From Maridesulfovibrio hydrothermalis AM13 = DSM 14728 (GTDB lineage: Bacteria; Desulfobacterota; Desulfovibrionia; Desulfovibrionales; Desulfovibrionaceae): 64,000 bases of DNA. Each line of letters starts with the position of its first letter. Within the stretch, counting starts at the first letter, position 1. The position numbers were made by a program, and so were the translations under genes. The stretch spans positions 1,229,870-1,293,869 of the forward strand of contig NC_020055.1 in NCBI RefSeq assembly GCF_000331025.1, read 5' to 3'. Shown piece after piece: positions 52,850-61,386 of the stretch. The notes under the pieces were generated by a model. The model made no database searches, was not told where the DNA came from, and saw only the letters and a program-made list of their open reading frames with translations.

Positions 52850-53848
52850 CTATATATTGTAAATATGAGATTTGTAAGCAGTTAAGTTTATGGGCTCTTT
52901 GAACCATTCGATTGTTTCACAAAGGCCTTTTTTGAAACCTTCAAGGCTTCCATATTCAGGAGTCCATCCGAGAAGAAGTTTAGCTTTGCTTCGGTCAGCC
53001 ATAAGTCTGTCTACTTCGCTGTTTTCAGGCCTTAGACGCTGTGAATCTGTTTCAATTTTTACTTTAACCCCCATGCATTCAGCAATGAGATTGGCAGTAT
53101 CACCTATAGAAATTTCAAAGCCACTACCTACGTTAATTATTTCGCCAATTGAATTTTTAGATTCCATTATTTTAATAAAACCATTTACGGTGTCAGATAT
53201 ATAGTTGAAGTCACGTGTTGGAGTTAGAGATCCAAGTTTTATTCTATCAGCACCATTAGCCAGTTGAGTAATAATTGTTGGAATTACCGCTCTTGCAGAT
53301 TGGCGAGGACCGTATGTGTTGAAAGGTCTGATTACAGCTATGGGGGTGTCAAAGGAACGAAAAAAAGAAAGAGCTATTTGATCAGCCCCAATCTTGCTGG
53401 CAGAATATGGAGATTGTCCCTGTAGAGGGTGCTCCTCGGTGATAGGTACAAACATAGCACTGCCATATACTTCGCTTGTGGAAGTGTGAACAATTTTTTC
53501 AATATTAAGATCTTTTGCCGCCTGCACAATATTAAGCGTGCCAGTGATATTGGTATCAATGTATGTTGCTGGAGAGTGATATGAGAAAGGAATTGCTATA
53601 AGTGCTGCAAGGTGTAATACCGCATCACATCCATTCATGGCTGTTTTGACCCCATTAAAATCTCTGACATCTCCACAAAAAACATCAACCTCTTTAAGAA
53701 TTTTGGGGTCACACCGGTCAAGCCAGCCCCATGAGTTAAATGAGTTGTATAGTGTGAATGCTCTGACATGATATCCATCTCTGACAAGAGCCTCTGTGAG
53801 GTGTGATCCAATGAAGCCATCGGCGCCAGTAACAAGAATATTTTTCAT
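52850..53848 (-). CDS. LegB-type NAD-dependent 4,6-dehydratase
   Basis: A 332-residue extended SDR: VTGADGFIGSHL, TSTSEVYG, YSASKIGAD (Tyr/Lys), RPFNTYGPRQ. The opening FTLYNSFNSWGWLD after the Rossmann loop is very typical of LegB. It converts GDP- or UDP-GlcNAc to the 4-keto-6-deoxy sugar. Confidence 0.89.
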   Translation of the reverse strand: MKNILVTGADGFIGSHLTEALVRDGYHVRAFTLYNSFNSWGWLDRCDPKILKEVDVFCGDVRDFNGVKTAMNGCDAVLHLAALIAIPFSYHSPATYIDTNITGTLNIVQAAKDLNIEKIVHTSTSEVYGSAMFVPITEEHPLQGQSPYSASKIGADQIALSFFRSFDTPIAVIRPFNTYGPRQSARAVIPTIITQLANGADRIKLGSLTPTRDFNYISDTVNGFIKIMESKNSIGEIINVGSGFEISIGDTANLIAECMGVKVKIETDSQRLRPENSEVDRLMADRSKAKLLLGWTPEYGSLEGFKKGLCETIEWFKEPINLTAYKSHIYNI

Positions 53849-53867
53849 ATTAATCTCCTTGAAAGTT

Positions 53868-54281
53868 CTAATTATGCCCAGTTTTTGTTCGGGGAGTGAA
53901 TCCGGCTGGAGAGTTTTTGGCTACATGGTTAGCTGGAACATCTTTAAGTACAAGTGAATTACTGCCGATAACCACATTACCACCAATGGTCAATTCTTCG
54001 AGGACAAGTGAATTTGCGAACAAGGTGACATCGTTTCCAATTATGCATCTTTTTCCGGCATCTACAGTATGGCCGATGGTGCATCCCTGATAAACCGTGA
54101 ATCTTTTGCCTATGCTGTTTCTGTTGCCGATACCTTGAAGAGTCGGAAATCCTTCATCAATATTATTTGCGGCAAGGGCAGCTTCAACTGTCCAGCCGAT
54201 CAAAGGTTTACCTAGCAGAGGCTTGATGTTCTTATCGGAAAGGTATTTAGTATCTCCCTGCACTGGGGTGATTACGATCAT
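53868..54281 (-). CDS. Chimeric ORF: degenerate NeuA-like start joined to a CysE-like beta-helix
   Basis: A 137-residue ORF. Residues 1-43 resemble the start of a CMP-sugar cytidylyltransferase, with NIKPLLGKPLIGWTVEAAL intact but the nucleotide loop changed (VQGDTK for ARGGSK). Residues from about 50 are a serine-acetyltransferase-like hexapeptide repeat (FTVYQGCTIG, ANSLVL). Neither part is complete: no catalytic cytidylyltransferase remainder and no CysE N-terminal helices. It may be a deletion fusion kept as a small acetyltransferase, or a pseudogene. It starts on the base after the KamA stop. Confidence 0.62.
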   Translation of the reverse strand: MIVITPVQGDTKYLSDKNIKPLLGKPLIGWTVEAALAANNIDEGFPTLQGIGNRNSIGKRFTVYQGCTIGHTVDAGKRCIIGNDVTLFANSLVLEELTIGGNVVIGSNSLVLKDVPANHVAKNSPAGFTPRTKTGHN

Positions 54282-55370
54282 TTAGTCATCTACCCCGTCA
54301 AGATATTTGGCGACAATGAATCCGTGTTCATCAATGTAAGCATTGTTTTCAGGGAGGAAATAGGTTGGATTCCACTGCTGTCTTTCTTTCACTGTGTAAT
54401 TGGTGCGGATATGGAGAAAGCCGTCATCATCTTTTTTGATAATTGAACCTTCATACAAAGTTACCTTCCCTATATATGTCATGAGTGCATAACTGGGTTT
54501 GGCTCTGCCGGATATAACACCTGAAGCGGTGAGTTGTCTGGTCAGGTCGAGTCCTTTTTTCACGGAGGTACGCAGATGGTGTGTACCTTTCATGGGGATG
54601 GAGTGAAAAAGGTAATGGGCTTCAAAGCCGAGGTAGCGTAGCCTGTCGTATAGTTCAGTCAGATCTTCTATGGTGTCGTTAATGCCTTTAAGGAAAACAT
54701 TTTGGGCATAGAGGGTCACGCCGCTCTTTTTAAGTTTTCGGAATATTTTTTCAGTTTCTGGAGTAAGTTCGACTGCATGGTTGCACTGGCAGGCAACTTC
54801 GAATTGTACTTCTTCTCTGTAGGCATTGAAAAACTGATAAAATTCAGTGTTAAATGAGTCGGGGCTGTGAATGGGAAGCCTGGTTCCGATCCTGATGATT
54901 TTGATGTTGGCTGCTTTTTGAACAACTTCTGAAATCAAATACTTGAGCAGGGTGGGGACCATGAAGGGATCGCCGCCGGTGATGAGTAGTTCTCTCAGTT
55001 CCGGGTCTTCGGAGACGTACTTAACTATGTCGTCTACATCGGATTTGGATAGCTGGGTATAATCATAGTTTGCACGTAGACAGTATCGGCAATGAGCGGC
55101 ACAAAGCATTGTAAGGTCGATTACCAACTGTCTTCGGTATAAGCGTTCAATCCCGCGTGGAAGGCCGTCAGTGTGGTCCACACAGGCTTCGTAGTGTTTG
55201 AGGTTTTCCTCCTGTTGCCCTGCTTCTTCTTCAGGTGTGTAGACGAACTGGCGATATAAAGCCTGATAGCCTCGTGAATTATCTCCATACTTTTCTTTTT
55301 GTTCATCCATCAGACGTTGAAGATGTGGAGAAACCTTATTGATAAATTTTCCATTAATAAGACCAGCCAT
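54282..55370 (-). CDS. KamA-family radical SAM aminomutase
   Basis: A 362-residue radical SAM enzyme of the lysine 2,3-aminomutase/EpmB family. The cluster motif CAAHCRYC binds the 4Fe-4S; the LLITGGDPF motif binds AdoMet; a Lys in the TYIGKV segment fits the PLP-lysine position, though the Gly-rich loop there is not the standard one. It should move an amino group from C2 to C3, giving a beta-amino acid. Being next to an acyl-type transferase and an adenylating enzyme, it may supply a beta-amino acid for the glycan. Not part of an EF-P locus here. Confidence 0.85.
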   Translation of the reverse strand: MAGLINGKFINKVSPHLQRLMDEQKEKYGDNSRGYQALYRQFVYTPEEEAGQQEENLKHYEACVDHTDGLPRGIERLYRRQLVIDLTMLCAAHCRYCLRANYDYTQLSKSDVDDIVKYVSEDPELRELLITGGDPFMVPTLLKYLISEVVQKAANIKIIRIGTRLPIHSPDSFNTEFYQFFNAYREEVQFEVACQCNHAVELTPETEKIFRKLKKSGVTLYAQNVFLKGINDTIEDLTELYDRLRYLGFEAHYLFHSIPMKGTHHLRTSVKKGLDLTRQLTASGVISGRAKPSYALMTYIGKVTLYEGSIIKKDDDGFLHIRTNYTVKERQQWNPTYFLPENNAYIDEHGFIVAKYLDGVDD

Positions 55371-55381
55371 TTTCCTACTCC

Positions 55382-56278
55382 TTACTTCTTGCTGAAGGGC
55401 CTGGCCGGAACGCCTGCATATACAGCATCTCCGGGAAGGTCTTTAGTTACAACAGAGCCTATTCCTACCAGAACATTGTCACCAATGCTTACATCCGGTC
55501 TTACAGAGACATTAACACCAATGAAGCAGTCTTTTCCGACAGTCACTCTACCTGAGAAAACAGTTCCTGCAGCCACCTGAGTATTGGCTCCAATACGGAC
55601 TTCATGTCCAACCTGAGCTAAGTCATCAATTTTGGCTCCATTTTCAAGAACAGTGATTCCGAGAGAAGGGCGCTCAATAGATGAACCTGAACCTATCCAG
55701 ACATCATTGCCAATTTTGATTGAACCGATCTGAGGGACGTGCATCAGTTCATTTTCAACTTCCAGAAAACTGAACCCCTCGGATCCGATCACAGCGTTGT
55801 CCTTTATAACGCATCCTGAGCCTATGGTTGTTTTGCCAAGAATGGTGACGTTATTTCCAATGAAAGTATTATTGCCTACTGTCACATCGCCGATGATAAC
55901 TGCATGTTCACCAACGTTGACATTGATGCCTATTTGGGCTGTCTCAGCTATTTTTGCTGAATTTGCGATTGAGTGTGGAAGTTGTTCAATGAAAAATTCG
56001 TTCACTATTCTGTAAAAGGCAATTTTCGGATTAGCGCAGGGGATAAATGCGACATCGCTGTTGATAGATATATCGTAGTCTTCAGGGCAGAATAAAAGCA
56101 CATTTTTAAGTTTTTTAACTTCTTCAACTTCAGTGGGAGGAATGAAGGTGAATCCGTTTTCTTTCATGGTCTTGAAGTGGCACGGAAAGTTTACCGGAAC
56201 ATTTTTACCTGCAATATCAAGTCCAAGATAATGGGCTATTTCCGAGCTGTAGAGGTGGTTTTCTTTGCTTCTAAACAT
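55382..56278 (-). CDS. LpxD-like hexapeptide acyltransferase
   Basis: A 298-residue protein: N-terminal domain with a Cys/Pro-rich segment (NVLLFCPEDYD), then a long left-handed helix (about 120-290) and GVPARPF at its end. Laid out like LpxD and the sister gene at 30233. Likely N- or O-acylation of a sugar with an acyl donor made by the adjoining genes. Confidence 0.84.
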   Translation of the reverse strand: MFRSKENHLYSSEIAHYLGLDIAGKNVPVNFPCHFKTMKENGFTFIPPTEVEEVKKLKNVLLFCPEDYDISINSDVAFIPCANPKIAFYRIVNEFFIEQLPHSIANSAKIAETAQIGINVNVGEHAVIIGDVTVGNNTFIGNNVTILGKTTIGSGCVIKDNAVIGSEGFSFLEVENELMHVPQIGSIKIGNDVWIGSGSSIERPSLGITVLENGAKIDDLAQVGHEVRIGANTQVAAGTVFSGRVTVGKDCFIGVNVSVRPDVSIGDNVLVGIGSVVTKDLPGDAVYAGVPARPFSKK

Positions 56279-56302
56279 GGTATTCCCCTGTTTTCCGATT
56301 TG

Positions 56303-57514
56303 TTAAATTCTAACTATGCTTTTAAGCTTGTTGCCGTTTTTGCTGAGATGTTCAACAAGCTTGATGTCAGGACTGATAAAAAGATTTTTACGGATTTCGG
56401 CCTGTAGCAGTTTTGCAAGTTCTTTGTCTTTTACGTGATGGGCTGTTTCCACTTTTACGGTGATATGCTCAACTGGCTCTTCAGATGGAATTTCTACTTG
56501 ATAATTGCCGGAAAGCTCTGCGTGTTTTGAGATAATGCTGCGTAGTGATTCTGGAAAAAAATTGATCCCTTTGACAACCAGCATGTCATCAGCCCGGCCC
56601 ACAACGTTGAATTTGAAGTCCAGCCCATTGCTGCGTTCTACCTCTGAGATGATATGAAAAATGTCTCCAGAGCGGTAGCGGATAACAGGCTGGCATTCTT
56701 TATCAAGGTTGGTGAAAATAGCTTCACCTATTGCTCCTTTTTCGACCGGAACCAGATTACCGTCAGTGTCCATCAATTCCAGATGGAGATGTGGCCCGGG
56801 GAGGTAGTGCAGTCCATCCCTGTCGAGTCCTTCAGAGCCAATCATGCTCAGCACATCAGACATGCCGTAGTTGGCGTTCATGGCCCGCATACCCCATTCA
56901 TTTTCAATGCGTTCCCGGAAGGCTTTATTCTGCATTCCCGGTTCGCCTCCGAAATACCCTGCTTTCATGCCCAGATCTTTAGGGTTCTTGCCGAATTTTT
57001 CTTTAAGCACACGTTTGATGATGTTCAGGTATGATGGTGTTGAGTGCAGGGACGGACTGTCAAATTCGAGCAGTAAAGCTACAAGGGCCTCTGTATTTCC
57101 AACACTGTAGGGAACTACGGCCGCGCCTGTTCGTTCCAGGCTTGCGTGATCAGTGAAGCCGCCCATCCACATGGAGTAGTTCATGCAATTGAAGACGATC
57201 TCATCCTGGTGCATGCCTGAGATTTTAAAACCACGAGATCCTACTGAAGTGACAACATCTAGGTCGTGGTCAGTCAATGCCAGAAGCAGAGGGCGATTTG
57301 TTGTACCGGAAGTCCTGTGAATGCGGGCAAGGCGGTTGCGGTCAACACACAAATTTGAACCAAAAGGCTGATTTTGAATTTGATCGGCAAGAAGATCCCG
57401 TTTAGACATCAAGGGGACATCTTCAAAACAAGAAATATTACAGTCTCGGTATAGCCCTTGGTAAAATGGGCTTTTGGAAATAATAGATTCAATATATTTC
57501 ATGCGTGATGACAT
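56303..57514 (-). CDS. PaaK/CapK-like adenylate-forming enzyme
   Basis: A 403-residue ANL enzyme of the phenylacetate-CoA ligase group; RIHRTSGTTNRPLLL is the ATP loop, NANYGMSDVLSM and RYRSGDI are later motifs. Such CapK-like proteins activate an acid for attachment in capsule clusters. Together with the KamA-like aminomutase and LpxD-like transferase downstream it could activate and attach a beta-amino acid. Confidence 0.83.
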   Translation of the reverse strand: MSSRMKYIESIISKSPFYQGLYRDCNISCFEDVPLMSKRDLLADQIQNQPFGSNLCVDRNRLARIHRTSGTTNRPLLLALTDHDLDVVTSVGSRGFKISGMHQDEIVFNCMNYSMWMGGFTDHASLERTGAAVVPYSVGNTEALVALLLEFDSPSLHSTPSYLNIIKRVLKEKFGKNPKDLGMKAGYFGGEPGMQNKAFRERIENEWGMRAMNANYGMSDVLSMIGSEGLDRDGLHYLPGPHLHLELMDTDGNLVPVEKGAIGEAIFTNLDKECQPVIRYRSGDIFHIISEVERSNGLDFKFNVVGRADDMLVVKGINFFPESLRSIISKHAELSGNYQVEIPSEEPVEHITVKVETAHHVKDKELAKLLQAEIRKNLFISPDIKLVEHLSKNGNKLKSIVRI

Positions 57515-57525
57515 AACAAGCCTCT

Positions 57526-59232
57526 TTATTTAAGGGAGTTGAAGTCTTTTACTACAACAAGTTTTTTGTTTTCAATCCTATAAATCTTGTCACATGCTTC
57601 AATTGTTGAAATGCGGTGGGCAATGACTAGGATGGTTATATTTTTTCCCAGAGAGTATATTTGCTTCATGATTCTTTCTTCAGTACTGGTATCCAGAGCA
57701 GAAGTGGCTTCATCAAGTATGAGAAGTTGCGGCTCCTGATATATTGCCCGGGCAATTCCAAGGCGTTGCTTTTGTCCTCCGCTAAGAAAAGCTCCATTTT
57801 CTCCAACTTTAGTTTCAGCTCCATCCTGTGCTTGCATGGTCTGATAAAGATCAGCCTTTTTTAATGCTGCATCAATCTTGCCAACATCATAAGGGCGTCC
57901 AAAGGAAATGTTGTCACCGACTGTTGAGTTAAACAACAGCATGTTCTGGGGAATATATCCGATCTGTTGCCACCAGGCTGGAATATTCGTTTCATCAAGC
58001 TTCGTCCCGTCAATTGAAATCGTTCCAGAATAATCTGGGTAGAGGCCTATTAAAATATCAGCAATGGTACTTTTCCCAGAGCCGCTGGGACCGATGAGCG
58101 CGACCTTTTCACCTTTTTTAATATTTAAGCAAGCTTTTTCTAAAACAGTATTACCTTGGTAGCTAAATGATATGTCATGTAAGTCTATTTCATTTTTAAA
58201 TTCAATTGGTGCAGTGCCGAGCTTCTCTTTACTGAGGTTGAAGTCGCGTTGAACAATACGTAAGCTTTCAGTTTGGTAACGTATGTTATTATAGCTGGAG
58301 AGTATGCGATTTAATGAAGGCAGAAGTCTGTATAGTGAGACTGCATAGATTGAAACAATTGGAATCACCGCGGAAGGGTTATCATATTTATATGTTATGA
58401 AAAGTATTATGCTGATAATTGTTGAAAAACCGATAGTTTCCAGAGAAAGTCTGGGAACATGGGAAAGAACTGCGCTATAAACATTTGCTCCGACAACTTC
58501 TCTGCCGGATTTTTTGAATTGGTCCAACATAGATTTTTCACTGGAAAAGATGCGGATAATTTTCAGGTTGTTGAATGTCTCGCTGATGATATTGTAGTAT
58601 GTGTCCTGACTGTTGCAGCGGATTGTGCCAGCGGCGGTCATTTTTTTGGAAACTGTTTTTAGAAAAAGAGCAACCATAGTTCCCAGTCCAAGAGTGATGA
58701 CCAAGGTTATCTGGTAATTAGTATATAAAATAAGGCTGAAAAGCAGCAAGGCAACAAACATTTCTGACATGAGCATAAGCATTGCTCTAAGTACTGCAGA
58801 CATATTTGTCATTTCAGTTACAAGCATTTTGGCAATGGATGATGTTTTGCCTTGATTAAATTTTTTATAATTAAGTCTTAGGTAGTTATTAAAAATGTGT
58901 ATCGCAAGATTGTAGGAAAAATTCTCGCAGTACCTGTTCAAAATGTACATATACAGAATATTTACCATGCTTCGGAAAACATAGTATGCGATTAGAAATA
59001 TGCCTGAATATATAATAAATTCAGAATGTGAGTTGAATTTAAAAAAAGTGTAAACATAATTGAAATATTTGTTGTCTGCAATAATAGAAGGGTCGCTTGC
59101 CATTGATATGAATGGCATTATTGCTCCCACACCGCCGACTTCAATAAGAGATAATAAGATTGTGAACAAAGTTATCAGGATAAACTTGTTCTTATCTTTT
59201 GCATTGAAAAAGGAAAAAATAGTTTTAAACAT
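57526..59232 (-). CDS. PglK-like ABC flippase for lipid-linked glycans
   Basis: A 568-residue half-transporter: six helices (about 15-310) and a nucleotide-binding domain with Walker A GPSGSGKST, LSGGQKQR and LLILDEATSALD. Both halves match Campylobacter PglK closely as I remember it (KDKNKFIL start, VMPFI-like helix, IGYIPQN and LFN-STV-DNISFG), and the length is the same. PglK flips the finished undecaprenyl-diphosphate oligosaccharide for use by PglB, so it links this cluster to the oligosaccharyltransferase at 18556-20688. It also resembles MsbA in general form, but MsbA has an EL/insert pattern not seen here. Confidence 0.84.
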   Translation of the reverse strand: MFKTIFSFFNAKDKNKFILITLFTILLSLIEVGGVGAIMPFISMASDPSIIADNKYFNYVYTFFKFNSHSEFIIYSGIFLIAYYVFRSMVNILYMYILNRYCENFSYNLAIHIFNNYLRLNYKKFNQGKTSSIAKMLVTEMTNMSAVLRAMLMLMSEMFVALLLFSLILYTNYQITLVITLGLGTMVALFLKTVSKKMTAAGTIRCNSQDTYYNIISETFNNLKIIRIFSSEKSMLDQFKKSGREVVGANVYSAVLSHVPRLSLETIGFSTIISIILFITYKYDNPSAVIPIVSIYAVSLYRLLPSLNRILSSYNNIRYQTESLRIVQRDFNLSKEKLGTAPIEFKNEIDLHDISFSYQGNTVLEKACLNIKKGEKVALIGPSGSGKSTIADILIGLYPDYSGTISIDGTKLDETNIPAWWQQIGYIPQNMLLFNSTVGDNISFGRPYDVGKIDAALKKADLYQTMQAQDGAETKVGENGAFLSGGQKQRLGIARAIYQEPQLLILDEATSALDTSTEERIMKQIYSLGKNITILVIAHRISTIEACDKIYRIENKKLVVVKDFNSLK

Positions 59233-59253
59233 CAGAATGTTTTCCCATTACCC

Positions 59254-60213
59254 TTAATCTTCAATCTCGTAGTCATTTACATACCAGTCAACAGTGCGCT
59301 TAAGGCCTTCCCTGAAGCTCATTTCAGGCTGATAGTTAAGGAATTTTTCAGACTTTGAAATGTCAGAACAGCGGTGTTTTACCGCATCCCAGTCACGTCT
59401 TTCTTTGTATATTATTTCAGATTTTGATTTAGTGAATTCTATGATCATTTCAGCCAGAGTTTTGATTTCGGTCTGCTCTCCTGTACCGCCGTTGAATATG
59501 TCCCCGTCGACGGTTTCAGATTGAGCTGCCAGTGTAAGGAGTTGCGCAGTATTACCTACAAAGGTGAAGTCTCTTGTTTCAGTTCCGTCTCCGGTAATAT
59601 TAAGAGGCTCGCCCTTGATGGCCCGTACGATAAAGTTGGGGATAACGTTACGGTATGCGCCATGCGGCTCGTATGGCCCGTAGGTATTGAAAACCCTGAT
59701 GGACACAGAGGGGATTTTATACATGGTAGCGTAATACTTTACATACAGTTCAGCTGTATATTTGTTAATGGCATATGGAGTCTCGTGGGGATAGATATAG
59801 TCATCCTCACGCATGATGGCTGCGTTGCCGTATACACAGGAAGAAGAGGTGTAGACGAATTTATTGAGCTCATCATTTTCTTTGCAGATTTCAAGCAGGT
59901 TCATGGTTCCTATTATATTGGCCTGTACATCCTTGAAGGGATGATCCACAGAATTCTGGTTTGCAAAATGGGCAGCCAGATGGAAAACATAGTTCGGTTT
60001 GAACTTTTCCATATCCTTGCGGTACGCATCAATCTCACCGATATCGGCTTTTACAAAGGTAATACGCTCATCTTTTGGCAGGTAGTCCTTATATCCGGAA
60101 GAAAGGTTGTCAATAACCATGATTGCTGCGGCTCCGTTCTTGAGTAGCCTTTCAATCAGATTCAGTCCGATGGCCCCGGCTCCGCCGGTGACCAGAATTT
60201 TGGCATTATTCAT
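59254..60213 (-). CDS. UDP-glucose 4-epimerase-like SDR
   Basis: A 319-residue extended SDR. GGAGAIGLNL, TSSSCVYGN, YAINKYTAE (Tyr/Lys) and RVFNTYGPYEPHGAYRN. Close to GalE/WbpP-like enzymes. Probably supplies a Gal- or GalNAc-type nucleotide sugar. It overlaps the preceding gene by eight bases. Confidence 0.87.
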   Translation of the reverse strand: MNNAKILVTGGAGAIGLNLIERLLKNGAAAIMVIDNLSSGYKDYLPKDERITFVKADIGEIDAYRKDMEKFKPNYVFHLAAHFANQNSVDHPFKDVQANIIGTMNLLEICKENDELNKFVYTSSSCVYGNAAIMREDDYIYPHETPYAINKYTAELYVKYYATMYKIPSVSIRVFNTYGPYEPHGAYRNVIPNFIVRAIKGEPLNITGDGTETRDFTFVGNTAQLLTLAAQSETVDGDIFNGGTGEQTEIKTLAEMIIEFTKSKSEIIYKERRDWDAVKHRCSDISKSEKFLNYQPEMSFREGLKRTVDWYVNDYEIED

Positions 60214-61384
60214 TTATTAGAGCCTCGCGTATATTTTTATAACTGTTGTTCATGTTGTAAAAGTTTTGACCGTTCTCAATAAGGATAGAACTGTCTGCCT
60301 TTTCTATGCGCCTGAGAAGGGCTGCAATGGAGGGCACATCTGCACTGTCAGCAACCAGAAGGTCTTTCTGGATATCGCGTACAATGCTGGTTGTTGTGGA
60401 TGAAAGGGGGGTCAGTGCCACAACTGGTTTCCCGGCTCCGATATAATCTGCAAGCTTTGAGGGAAAGAACGGAGAGTCTTTGAGAGGGGCGTCAATAACC
60501 ATGAGAATGTCTGCCTCTGAAAGCACCCGTATGGAATCGAGATAAGGAATAGGGTCGAAAAATTTTATAAGCTCAGGACACTTTTCCTCGGCAAGACGGC
60601 GTTCCTCGTCTTTCATGCGGCCATAAAAATGAAATTCCAGATTTTCGGGCCGTACATTTGCGACTGCTTCAATGAATGGAGCAGCGGAGCGCAGTCCATA
60701 AATATTACCGGTGTGAGCCACTATTTTTTTCTGTGATTCAGTTGTCTTGCGGGTGTACAGAGCCGGATCAAAGACATGGGGCAGGACTTTTATTCTGGAA
60801 GCATCGGCGTCAAGGCCGCTGACAAACAGGTCGCGGGTTTTATCAGAGGTGACAGTGATGGTGTCAGCTTTTGAAATGACACTCTTTTCAAATATTTTGT
60901 TGATTTTTTTCTGAAGCCTGCTGCGGTAAGATACATAGGGATTAAGAGTCCAGGGGTCGGAAAAATGCGCAGTCCAGTTCAGCTCGGGGTTAGCCTTTTT
61001 AACAGCAAGGCCCGTCAGATGATTAACCAGCGGGGTGGAGTGAGTGTACAGATTCTCAATGTTAAATTCCGATATCAGTCTCAGTGCTGCTTTTGCAGCC
61101 GGAAATCTCCACCAGAATTTACGGTCGGTAATTTCCAGCCCTGCACAGAGATAATGCAGCCATTTTTCACAGGGAATTCTGTTAATCCGGTGAATAGTCA
61201 AATTGTCATGATAGCGGACTAAGGCCGGATCAAGAAATTCAAAGTCCGGCTGGGAGCAGCAGGTCAGAACATGCACTCGGTGGCCGTTACCGGCCAGAGT
61301 GATGGCCCTGCGCTGTACCTGAATGGACTCCGGCGAAAGGATCGGCGGGAAGTCGTATGCTATGAAAAGGATAGATTTTTTCAT
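60206..61384 (-). CDS. Family 4 glycosyltransferase
   Basis: A 392-residue GT-B enzyme: YDFPPILSPESIQVQRRA N-terminus, HFSDPWTLNPYVS, and a donor site with FFPSKLADYIGAGKPVVAL (EX7E position replaced by Lys/Gly pattern of the GT4-like group). Transfers a sugar in glycan assembly. Three bases after the neighbour. Confidence 0.86.
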   Translation of the reverse strand: MKKSILFIAYDFPPILSPESIQVQRRAITLAGNGHRVHVLTCCSQPDFEFLDPALVRYHDNLTIHRINRIPCEKWLHYLCAGLEITDRKFWWRFPAAKAALRLISEFNIENLYTHSTPLVNHLTGLAVKKANPELNWTAHFSDPWTLNPYVSYRSRLQKKINKIFEKSVISKADTITVTSDKTRDLFVSGLDADASRIKVLPHVFDPALYTRKTTESQKKIVAHTGNIYGLRSAAPFIEAVANVRPENLEFHFYGRMKDEERRLAEEKCPELIKFFDPIPYLDSIRVLSEADILMVIDAPLKDSPFFPSKLADYIGAGKPVVALTPLSSTTTSIVRDIQKDLLVADSADVPSIAALLRRIEKADSSILIENGQNFYNMNNSYKNIREALINE

Positions 61385-61386
61385 AT

